The notes under the pieces were generated by a model. The model saw nothing but the letters and a program-made list of their open reading frames with translations, made no database searches and was not told the origin of the DNA. A stretch of 19,973 nt of DNA from QHWK01 sp035315685 (lineage in GTDB: Bacteria; Acidobacteriota; Vicinamibacteria; Vicinamibacterales; CAVVIG01), in NCBI GenBank assembly GCA_035315685.1, contig DATFXR010000529.1, forward strand, positions 1 through 19,973, in the 5' to 3' direction. Of this stretch, positions 13,609 through 19,973 are shown one piece after another (position 1 is the stretch's first letter; each line of letters starts with the position of its first letter). Position numbers and translations under genes: made by a program.

Positions 13609-13797
13609 ATGACCCTGACCTTGACCGACGACGAGGTGCAGACGCTCCGCGGGCTGCTGCACGATTACCTGCCGGGACTGAAGTTCGAGGCGGCGCGCAG
13701 CGAAGGGCGTGAAATCCGCCACGCCCTCGTCGAGCGTCAGACGCTCTGCGAGCGCCTGCTGGACGAGCTCATTCACGCGCCAACCGGATCGGTGTGA
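13609..13797 (+). CDS. Small helical protein, unknown
   Basis: This 62-residue acidic-basic helical protein reads MTLTLTDDEVQTLRGLLHDY, LPGLKFEAARSEGREIRHAL, VERQTLCERLLDELIHAP. I have the impression that similar short proteins are widespread in Acidobacteriota, but no function is known to me. GGAG lies ten bases before the ATG. It begins 22 bases after the receiver-like frame ends, so the two are likely one transcript. The two-helix hairpin shape would suit a small regulator or dimerisation unit (inference). Confidence 0.78.
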   Translation: MTLTLTDDEVQTLRGLLHDYLPGLKFEAARSEGREIRHALVERQTLCERLLDELIHAPTGSV

Positions 13798-13843
13798 ATC
13801 GCCGACCGGATGATTGGCGGAATCAGCGGTCCGCATACTGCTC

Positions 13844-13858
13844 AGCTCTAGCAGAGCT
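13844..13858 (+). terminator. Weak hairpin after the 62-residue protein gene
   Basis: AGCTCT-AGC-AGAGCT, a 6-bp stem with a 3-base loop, sits 46 bases past the stop codon. No clear T-tract follows. It may end the small-gene transcript before the secreted-protein gene. Confidence 0.25.
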
Positions 13859-13989
13859 CAACCGTATCGATTACTCTTCGCAACTTTTCCGTTTCTCCCA
13901 CCATAGTGCCATCGCATTCCATCCGCCTCGGGCGCACGATGCCTGCGCGTCTTTCAGATCCAACGATGACACACATCACAGGGAGGAAC

Positions 13990-14559
13990 ATGATGCGGAC
14001 ACTCACATGGGCCGCTCAGGCGGCCGGCATCGCACTCGCTGTTCTGGGCGCCGCGTCGAGCGCGCAGGCCCAGGTCGCGGAGTTCACGGACATCCGCGAC
14101 GCGGTGCCGTCGAAGTATTTCAGCGCGGCCACGACACACCCTTACGAGTGGGCTCCGAACCTGCTGATCATCGGGCTTGAAGACGGCGTCGATCCGGTGA
14201 CGTTGGAGCCGAACAATTTCGTTGCCTGGTCCGGCAACCGCGTCGCGATGGACACGATCAGCTTCAGGGTCACGGCGCCGGAGGGCTTCTACGTCGCGAA
14301 GATCTACTACAAGCAGGAAGGGACCGCGTCGTCGGCGCGAACGCTCACGGCCGCCGGCAGCACGACGTGGGTAGTGGCCAACTCTCCGGACAGTCTCGGG
14401 ACGTTTACCGGCGATCCGGGACTGGTGGCAGGAGCAGATCTCACGGAGCTCAGACTAAGCTCAGTACCCGTCTCGATCACCGCAAGCCTGTTCGCATCGG
14501 TCGGCGCGATCGCGATCACCGACGCCAAGGTGTACGTCGAACTCGCGCCGCTTCCCTGA
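13990..14559 (+). CDS. Secreted beta-rich protein, unknown function
   Basis: Two adjacent ATGs (13990, 13993) follow GGGAGGAAC; the second has the better spacing, and I give the first. The product is 188-189 residues with a clear signal peptide (RTLTWAAQAAGIALAVLGAA, then SSAQAQ). The mature part is strand-like and Thr/Ser/Val-rich (FVAWSGNRVAMDTISFRVTA, GFYVAKIYYKQEGTASSART, TWVVANSPDSLGTFTGDP), suggesting a secreted beta-sandwich. It contains no cysteine and no recognised catalytic motif. It lies ~190 bases upstream of the TonB receptor gene on the same strand, so it may be a surface or ligand-binding partner, but co-transcription is not shown. Confidence 0.82.
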   Translation: MMRTLTWAAQAAGIALAVLGAASSAQAQVAEFTDIRDAVPSKYFSAATTHPYEWAPNLLIIGLEDGVDPVTLEPNNFVAWSGNRVAMDTISFRVTAPEGFYVAKIYYKQEGTASSARTLTAAGSTTWVVANSPDSLGTFTGDPGLVAGADLTELRLSSVPVSITASLFASVGAIAITDAKVYVELAPLP

Positions 14560-14753
14560 AATTGAGGACTGGATCAGCGCGATAAGAGCCAGTGGCGCGG
14601 ATCGGCGCTCGACGACAACGGTCCCTTTATGTTCTCGCCAAGAACCAGGACCCGAGCGGCGTCAGCCCTTCCACGTCACATCGAATTAACAACGCCGTTA
14701 CAGCAGGTACACGCAGCACCAATACTGTCGACCTCCGAAATCGAGGAGGTCCA

Positions 14754-17147
14754 ATGGTTCTGCGACGTGTTGTGTGGTTCGCCTGCGCGGCACTACTAAT
14801 TGCGTCTGCAGCCGCGGCGCGCGATGCGGCGGCCGGCGCGATAAAGGGCAGCGTCCTCGACCCGGACGGGCGTGCGGTGCTCGATGCCGGGGTGATCGTC
14901 CGCAACGAGGCGAGCGGCGCCGTGAAGACGACCGTCACCGACGAGCGCGGACAGTTTTCGGTCACCGACCTGCTGCCGGGAACCTACACGGTCGAGGTCG
15001 CGGTGCCAGGTTTCGACATGGTCCGTCGTAGCGGCGTGGCGGTCGGCGACGCGACGCAGGAGATCGCGGTCCGGCTGACGGTGGCGAACATCAGCGAGAC
15101 AGTGACCGTCTCGGCAGCGCTTCCCGCCGCCGCGGCCGCGGCGCCGTCGCAGGGATCGCTGACCGCGACCTCCGCGCAGTCGCTGATCAGCAACGAGTTC
15201 ATCCGCAACTACACGTCGCCGGTGTCGGACTACGCGCAGGTCCTGCAGATGGCGCCAGGCACGTTCAGCGTCAGCCCGAACGGGCCCGGGCTCGGCGACA
15301 CCAAAACGTTCTTCCGCGGGTTCAAGGACGGCTACTACAGCATGACCTACGACGGGATTCCGTTCGGCGACACGAATGACCCGACGCACCACTCGTGGGT
15401 CTTCTTCCCCGCGCAGACGATCGGCTCGACGGTCGTCGACCGCAGCCCGGGGACGGCGGCCTCGGTCGGTCCGTCGACCTACGGCGGGTCGGTCAACTTG
15501 ATCTCTCGCGGGATGGTGGCCGGGCCGTTGCTGGCCGGCACCTTCTCGTACGGTACGTGGAACACGAAGTTGTTTGATCTCGATTACAGCACCGGCCAGT
15601 TCGGGTCTGAAGGACGCAACCGATTGCTCATCGAGGCGCATCAGATGACGTCCGATGGGTATCAGACCTACAACGACCAGAAACGGAACGCGTTCCAGGC
15701 CAAGTACCAATACCAGGCGGGCGACAACACGAGCTTGACGGCCTTCTCGTCGATCATGCAGCTGACCAGCAATACACCCAACCAGAAGGGCGCCACGCGC
15801 GCACAGATTGCGCAATACGGCGACAACTTCCTGATGTCGGGCGATCCGAGCTCGCCGCTGTATTACGGCTACAACTTCTACGACATTCCGACGAACTTCG
15901 AATACGTCGGCCTGCGGACGATGTTCGCCGGCGGATGGGCGATCGACGACAAGGCCTACTACATGCGGTACCACAACAAGCAGAACTACAACGGCCTGAC
16001 GTCGATTTCGGCGACGAGCGCCACCGACAAGTTGAACTCCTACTGGAAGTGGGGGAACTTGCTCCCGGTGTCGTACGTGAACGCACACGGCATGTTCCGG
16101 ACGGGTCTCTGGTCCGAATACGCGTCGACGGACCGCTATCAGACGCCCGCCGACCCGCGCACGTGGGTGGACGCCGCGCTGCCGAATTTCCACGAAATGT
16201 TCGGCACGACGACCCTGCAGCCGTACGCCGAGTACGAGTGGCGCGTGGCGCCGACCGTGACCGTCACACCCGGCGTCAAGTTCACGTATTACAAGCAGGA
16301 TTTCCGGCAGTTCGCAGACGGCAAGACGGTGGGCAACCTCAACGGCCAGCCGTACGTCGACCATGTCGCCAGCTACCACTCCGTCCTGCCGACGATCAAC
16401 GCACACTGGTTGACGAAGCCGTACTGGTCTCTGTACGCACAGTACGCGGACGGCAACAATATCCCGCCGACGAGCGTCTACGACGTGAAGGGCGCGCAGG
16501 TGTCGGTGCCGCCGAAGCCCATCATGGCCCACACGTCGCAGTTCGGCTCCGTGTGGAAGTCGCGCCGCGCCACGCTCGACGCGAACTACTACCACATCCA
16601 CTTCGAGAGCGACTACTCGTCGACGCTGAATCCGGTGACCGGTGACACCGTCTATTACCTGAACGGCGCCGCCGTCACGCAGGGCGTCGAGGCGGAGAGC
16701 ACGATCATCATCGGCGGCGGCCTGTCGACGTATGTGAACGCCACGAAAGGCACGGCGAAGTACACCGACACCAGTCAGTGGGTCCAGAACGCGCCGTCGG
16801 ACACCGAAACGATCGGCATCACCTACAACCGGATGGGCTGGAACGTCGGCTTCTTCAGCAAGCGCATCGCCGGCATCTTCCAGGACAACGGCCCGACACA
16901 TCAGGCGGTGGAAATCGATCCGTTCGACATCACGAACCTGTTCGTGAACTACACACTGCACGCGGCGGGACGCCTTTCGCAGTCGCGGATCCGGTTTGCG
17001 ATTAACAACCTGACCGACAACCACGCGATCACGGCCGTCACGCCGGCGTCGACGAACTCCAACCTGCCGGTGGGCGGCGACGTGCTCACGTTGATGGCGG
17101 CGCGCAGCGTCTCGATCGCCTTCACGATCGGCTATTCGCCGCGTTAG
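14754..17147 (+). CDS. TonB-dependent receptor with carboxypeptidase-regulatory N-terminal domain, complete
   Basis: The ATG at 14754 follows GAGGAGGTCCA and starts a signal peptide (MVLRRVVWFACAALLIASAA). The longer frame from 14592 lacks one. The mature 797-residue product has a transthyretin-like domain (residues ~29-112: AIKGSVLDPDGRAVLDAGVI, then FSVTDLLPGTYTVEVAVPGF), a linker with SETVTVSAALP, a plug domain (~130-255: FFRGFKDGYYSMTYDGIPFG, then STYGGSVNLISR) and a long barrel. The plug and the INNLTDNH segment near the C-terminus are like siderophore- or small-ligand receptors rather than the larger Oar type at the window start. It should sit in the outer membrane; the ligand is unknown, and no siderophore genes or ExbBD/TonB are nearby. 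Confidence 0.94.
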   Translation: MVLRRVVWFACAALLIASAAAARDAAAGAIKGSVLDPDGRAVLDAGVIVRNEASGAVKTTVTDERGQFSVTDLLPGTYTVEVAVPGFDMVRRSGVAVGDATQEIAVRLTVANISETVTVSAALPAAAAAAPSQGSLTATSAQSLISNEFIRNYTSPVSDYAQVLQMAPGTFSVSPNGPGLGDTKTFFRGFKDGYYSMTYDGIPFGDTNDPTHHSWVFFPAQTIGSTVVDRSPGTAASVGPSTYGGSVNLISRGMVAGPLLAGTFSYGTWNTKLFDLDYSTGQFGSEGRNRLLIEAHQMTSDGYQTYNDQKRNAFQAKYQYQAGDNTSLTAFSSIMQLTSNTPNQKGATRAQIAQYGDNFLMSGDPSSPLYYGYNFYDIPTNFEYVGLRTMFAGGWAIDDKAYYMRYHNKQNYNGLTSISATSATDKLNSYWKWGNLLPVSYVNAHGMFRTGLWSEYASTDRYQTPADPRTWVDAALPNFHEMFGTTTLQPYAEYEWRVAPTVTVTPGVKFTYYKQDFRQFADGKTVGNLNGQPYVDHVASYHSVLPTINAHWLTKPYWSLYAQYADGNNIPPTSVYDVKGAQVSVPPKPIMAHTSQFGSVWKSRRATLDANYYHIHFESDYSSTLNPVTGDTVYYLNGAAVTQGVEAESTIIIGGGLSTYVNATKGTAKYTDTSQWVQNAPSDTETIGITYNRMGWNVGFFSKRIAGIFQDNGPTHQAVEIDPFDITNLFVNYTLHAAGRLSQSRIRFAINNLTDNHAITAVTPASTNSNLPVGGDVLTLMAARSVSIAFTIGYSPR

Positions 17148-17192
17148 CCGACACCGCTCCGAATGGAGGCCGCAGTGTCCGATGGCACCGTG

Positions 17193-17220
17193 CGCCCGGC
17201 AACTGTCATGGCGCCGGGCG
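17193..17220. terminator. Hairpin between convergent receptor and hydrolase genes
   Basis: CGCCCGGC (17193-17200) and GCCGGGCG (17213-17220) form an 8-bp stem with a 12-base loop, between two convergent genes and overlapping the end of the hydrolase frame. There is no T-tract on either side, so a bidirectional terminator is plausible but not shown. Confidence 0.35.
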
Positions 17221-17823
17221 GCTCACGAACGATTCAATCGCCGCGGCAGTTTCCATTGGAAACCGGCGAGCGACCCAATGGTCGTTCGACTCGAAGGTAA
17301 CCATTGACGCGCTCGGAACCTTCGCCGCGATCGCACGAGCGACGCCAATCGGACTGAGCGGATCGGCGGAAGGCCAGATCAGGAGAACGGGAGCCCGAAT
17401 GTCTCCCAGGCGCGGTGTCAGATCCGGAACGGCTTCGATAGCCCACGGTTGCGACTCGGGGTAATCCGTCACATACGCACCGCGCCAGTCAGCGGCCCCA
17501 CATGCGGCCGCATCGACGCCGCCTGTCGCAGCAACGAGCACGAGGTGGGTAATCAAATCAGGTTTGCGCAGCGCCAGCTCGAGCCCGATGAACGCACCCA
17601 TCGATTGCGCGATGACTGCACCGGGATCGGCCATCCGGCGCGCAACATAGTCCACGAGATCGCTATAACCGTGGACGCCCGGATCAGCGGGAATGTGGCC
17701 CAGCCCGGGCAAGTCGATGACGCGGACCTTCCATGGGCGCCGCAGGCTCCGGATCACGGGAGACCAGAACTCACCAGCCCCTGCCGCGCCCGGCAGAAAC
17801 GTCATCCACGTGTGGCAATCCAC
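17206..17823 (-). CDS. Short alpha/beta hydrolase with Ser-Asp-His triad
   Basis: The GTG at 17823 with GAGGGACTGA upstream gives 205 residues, shorter than the usual 250-290. The oxyanion segment is right at the start (TFLPGAAGAGEFW), followed by VIDLPGLGHIP, the nucleophile elbow AVIAQSMGAFIG (S74; the usual first Gly of GxSxG is Ala), D154 in IWPSADPLSP and H182 in SNDHWVARR. The triad is complete, so the enzyme may be active as an esterase/hydrolase; substrate unknown. The short N-terminus means that the first strand is missing or the start lies elsewhere. It lies 87 bases downstream of a second alpha/beta hydrolase on the same strand. Confidence 0.9.
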   Translation of the reverse strand: MDCHTWMTFLPGAAGAGEFWSPVIRSLRRPWKVRVIDLPGLGHIPADPGVHGYSDLVDYVARRMADPGAVIAQSMGAFIGLELALRKPDLITHLVLVAATGGVDAAACGAADWRGAYVTDYPESQPWAIEAVPDLTPRLGDIRAPVLLIWPSADPLSPIGVARAIAAKVPSASMVTFESNDHWVARRFPMETAAAIESFVSRPAP

Positions 17824-17910
17824 TCAGTCCCTCAGTATGGGATGCCGAGGCTACAGCTTTCCGTGTAGCTACGGCGAGGACGTGTTGCAGTTGCCGATCG
17901 CCTCCGACGA

Positions 17911-18768
17911 CTAAGCGGGCCGTTGCGCCTTGAGAAAAGAATGAATGTGGCGCACCGCCAGTGGAATCCGCTCTTTGGGTTCTTTCCACGGGAACATGCT
18001 CACTTCGGCTTTCGGCGCGAGCATCGCGCTCTCCATGGCGACCGCGTACGGGTGGGCCGGCGCATCGTCCGGCAGAACCAGGATCGGGGTCTGACAACCA
18101 CGCACGAAATCGCGTGTCACGGTGAAGACGAAGTCGGGGTCGGTCTCGAACATCCTCGTCACGAACTTGTCGACTGTCGGCATCGTGATCTCGGGCCGCC
18201 GGGCCGTCAGTGCCGGTCCCCAAGTCTTCCAGAATACGCCCGGGTACTTCGGGTCGCGCATCTCGGGCCGCCACCCCACCGGCTGCGCCAGTACAGCCGC
18301 GACGACACGATTGGGCGCGCGCTTCAGAAGACTCCAGATGAAGGGGCCGCCGATGCAGAACCCCATCACCATGAACTTGTCGATGCCCAGATGATCCATC
18401 AGGCCGAGCTGGTCGTCGGCGTACGACTCCCACGGCCGATCGACCTCCACGGGGCCGGTGGACTGGCCGCTGGGAGCGTTGCGCAGGTCCGCCGTGATGC
18501 AGCGGTACTGCCCCTTGAATTCCTCTATCGCGTTGAAGGGCGAGTTACCCGTGAAGAACGCGATCGTTGCGTTCAATCCCCCGCCGGGGAGCAGCATCAG
18601 AGGGAAACCGGCTCCCGCTTCCTCATAACGGATGCGGACGGGGCCCTTTTCGTAGAACCCGCCCGGTCCGCCTTTGCCCGCCTGCTGGGCGAAAACGCGT
18701 GGCATCGCGGCCATCGCTGCTGCCGCGGCCCCGGCCTTCAGAACGTTGCGCCTCGTCGGATCATCCAT
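17911..18768 (-). CDS. Tat-exported alpha/beta hydrolase with Cys nucleophile
   Basis: The ATG at 18768 with GGGAGG eight bases upstream gives 285 residues. The N-terminus DPTRRNVLKAGAAAAAMAAM is a twin-arginine signal (RRNVLK), cleaved near VFAQQ. The alpha/beta fold shows LMLLPGGGLNATIAFFTG, the nucleophile elbow VMGFCIGG with Cys (C138) in place of Ser, and VLPDDAPAHPYAVAMESAML (D234/D235 and H239 as possible acid/base). Cys at the elbow is typical of dienelactone-hydrolase-like enzymes. Tat export means it folds in the cytosol and works in the periplasm. Substrate unknown. A longer start at 18804 would place extra residues before the Tat motif and is less likely. Confidence 0.91.
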   Translation of the reverse strand: MDDPTRRNVLKAGAAAAAMAAMPRVFAQQAGKGGPGGFYEKGPVRIRYEEAGAGFPLMLLPGGGLNATIAFFTGNSPFNAIEEFKGQYRCITADLRNAPSGQSTGPVEVDRPWESYADDQLGLMDHLGIDKFMVMGFCIGGPFIWSLLKRAPNRVVAAVLAQPVGWRPEMRDPKYPGVFWKTWGPALTARRPEITMPTVDKFVTRMFETDPDFVFTVTRDFVRGCQTPILVLPDDAPAHPYAVAMESAMLAPKAEVSMFPWKEPKERIPLAVRHIHSFLKAQRPA

Positions 18769-18865
18769 ATTCGCGTCCTCCCGGAAATGACTGGACGGGC
18801 TCACTCTGGCTTCTACCCCGAGCGACTCCGAGCTACCAGCGGGATTTCCCTCGCAGGCGCCTCAG

Positions 18866-19048
18866 TCACAGGACGTCCTTCTTTTCGTCGCCACGGACTT
18901 CGGCTTGTGTCACCTCGTCGGCCTTCTTCTGAACGGCCTCGGCGATCTTCTCCATCACGATCTGCTCGACTTTCTCCTGGATCTGCTCTGCCTGCGCGCC
19001 CTGATCCTGAACGGCTTCCGTCACTTGTTTCTGGACCGTTTCGATCAT
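18866..19048 (-). CDS. Small coiled-coil protein, possible 5' frameshift
   Basis: From the ATG at 19048 the frame gives 60 residues of regular Gln/Glu/Lys/Val helix (MIETVQKQVTEAVQDQGAQA, EQIQEKVEQIVMEKIAEAVQ, KKADEVTQ), clearly protein-like. This ATG has no ribosome site. Just upstream the frame reads AEKVVAQ, in keeping with the helix, and is then stopped by TGA at about 19072. A good AGGAGG lies about 11 bases before a GTG in another frame; removing one C from GTGAGCCGAG would join that GTG to the helical frame (MSEKVVAQM). So the gene is either frameshifted, misread by one base, or starts at 19048. No family recognised. Confidence 0.55.
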   Translation of the reverse strand: MIETVQKQVTEAVQDQGAQAEQIQEKVEQIVMEKIAEAVQKKADEVTQAEVRGDEKKDVL

Positions 19049-19110
19049 CTGCGCAACGACTTTCTCGGCTCACTTCTTTGCGAACCTCCTCTGCCAGTGA
19101 GACCCTCGCG

Positions 19111-19973
19111 CTACTCGACGCTCAGAATCGCCTTGCAGTTGCCGTTGAGATCGGCGGCGGTCGTCTTCTCGCCGGCCAGCCCCTTCCGGAACGCCTGCTT
19201 GATCTGTTCAGCGTAGGCGCGATACGCGAGCTGGGCGCTCCGCTCCGCACGACTGCCGGCTGGCACTTTGAACATGCCGACGATTTCCTGATCCCATTGG
19301 ATCACGCCGATCTCCCGCAGGCTGCGGCGATCGGCCGCGAAGTCGTGAATCCCGAGCGCGATTCCCGCGGTCGAGTTCGTGAGGCGGCATTCCTTCAATG
19401 CGCGCTGGCCCTCCAGCATCGCGTCGTTTGACTGGGTATTGGAGCTTGCTGCACCCATGAGCGGCACGACGAGCGACTGCGCAGCCGCCGCATCCTGCGC
19501 GGCAAGGCACGCGGCAATTCCCTTGCGCACACGGTCCTGGTCGAACAGTTCGCGACGGTCGATGGCGCCGCCCCTGGCGAAGTCTGTCGCAACCAGGCAG
19601 GCGGTCTTGGGGAACGCGCCAGACCTCTGAGCGTCGCTCGCGCGACGCGGCAAGTGAACCATGAAGGCGTCGACACCGACTCGAAGCAGACCGTTCTCCG
19701 TGCCCGGTGCCGCTGATGATTGCTTCCGGCGGGTCGCGATTTGATCCTCCAGATCACGCATCACGTCCGGCTGTTTCTGCACGCGGTCAATCAGCACACG
19801 CTGGGTGGCCGGCGCCGGCGCCGTGATCAGCAGGTCGGTATTGGTCGGGATGATGGCCGCGTCGGGCCGAAACTCGGTCTTGTCGAACGAGCGCTCGAGA
19901 TCTCCGGCGCTGAGATACACGCGCAGCGGGAAGGTTGCCGTCTTCGTCGCCGGCAGATCAGCGGGCACGAAGC
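19111..19973 (-). CDS. Unrecognised protein, N-terminus beyond the window
   Basis: The frame is open to the window edge; the possible GTG at 19968 follows an in-frame Phe codon (FVPADLPATKTATFPL), so the gene most likely starts outside. About 287 residues are visible. Segments include PLRVYLSAGDLERSFDKTEF, LLRVGVDAFMVHLPRR, GIAACLAAQDAAAAQSLVVP and LMGAASSNTQSNDAMLEG, then STAGIALGIHDFAADRRSLR and EIGVIQWDQEIVGMF. The VVPLMGAASS strand-turn after a helix is reminiscent of macro-type ADP-ribose-binding folds, and the RELFDQDRVRKGIAACLAAQ helix would fit, but this is weak. It ends 62 bases upstream of the small coiled-coil ORF on the same strand. Function not assigned. Confidence 0.75.
   Translation of the reverse strand, partial: FVPADLPATKTATFPLRVYLSAGDLERSFDKTEFRPDAAIIPTNTDLLITAPAPATQRVLIDRVQKQPDVMRDLEDQIATRRKQSSAAPGTENGLLRVGVDAFMVHLPRRASDAQRSGAFPKTACLVATDFARGGAIDRRELFDQDRVRKGIAACLAAQDAAAAQSLVVPLMGAASSNTQSNDAMLEGQRALKECRLTNSTAGIALGIHDFAADRRSLREIGVIQWDQEIVGMFKVPAGSRAERSAQLAYRAYAEQIKQAFRKGLAGEKTTAADLNGNCKAILSVE

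Noticed and set aside
14796..17024. 742-codon minus-strand open frame opposite the second TonB receptor
   Set aside because: High GC makes the antisense frame open; the product is Arg/Val/Asp-rich shadow sequence and the plus-strand receptor is unambiguous.
1..19973. CRISPR array, tRNA/rRNA genes, insertion sequences, integrase or phage genes
   Set aside because: No regularly spaced repeats, no tRNA-like cloverleaf and no transposase or integrase motifs were seen on either strand by reading.

Overview
The window (about 20 kb, high GC) looks like an Acidobacteriota chromosome, most likely of the Vicinamibacteria/Solibacter type. This rests on two Oar-like TonB receptors with N-terminal carboxypeptidase-regulatory domains, the remains of an operon type I associate with that phylum (STAS protein, GH16-like secreted protein, propeller-type sensor kinase, NarL-type regulator), and an REP-like repeat. 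No 16S rRNA or other marker is present, so the placement is inference. No tRNA, rRNA, CRISPR array or intact transposase was seen.

Layout. (1) 1-4505, minus strand: the 3'-truncated start of a large Oar-like outer-membrane receptor; an intact NarL/LuxR response regulator; two decayed genes; and a STAS-domain protein. The two decayed genes are a sensor histidine kinase reduced to its first ~40 and last ~20 codons, and a GH16-like secreted protein that has lost its middle and is frameshifted at the join. Together they read as a four-gene signalling operon of which only the first and last genes survive. (2) 4506-4890: non-coding, with a perfect 30-bp palindrome, a smaller inverted repeat and two REP-like hairpins. 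(3) 4891-11983, minus strand: a tightly packed envelope/stress cluster of twelve genes. It has three DUF1269-type proteins with glycine-zipper hairpins (one exported, one fused to a coiled coil), two small coiled-coil proteins, an M48 metalloprotease, an AI-2E family permease, an HdeD-like protein, a Cys-rich four-helix (copper-storage type) protein, a Bax-inhibitor-1 protein and two tiny membrane proteins. A 472-base gap at 8131-8602 may split it into two operons.

(4) 12343-17147, plus strand: a small outer-membrane barrel protein; a receiver-like gene apparently interrupted by an in-frame TGA; a 62-residue helical protein; a secreted beta-rich protein of unknown function; and a second, complete Oar-like/TonB-dependent receptor. 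(5) 17206-19973, minus strand: two adjacent alpha/beta hydrolases (a short Ser-type one and a Tat-exported one with a Cys nucleophile), a small coiled-coil ORF with a possible 5' frameshift, and the C-terminal part of an unrecognised protein running off the window.

How the parts fit. The 4.9-12.0 kb cluster looks like a general envelope-stress island: membrane-associated helical proteins, a periplasmic quality-control protease, metal-binding Cys clusters and permease/acid-stress type membrane proteins expressed together. The most distinctive observation is the decay of the signalling operon by two separate internal deletions, each at a short sequence match, leaving an orphan response regulator beside an outer-membrane receptor whose upstream region holds an 11-bp direct repeat spaced exactly 22 bp.
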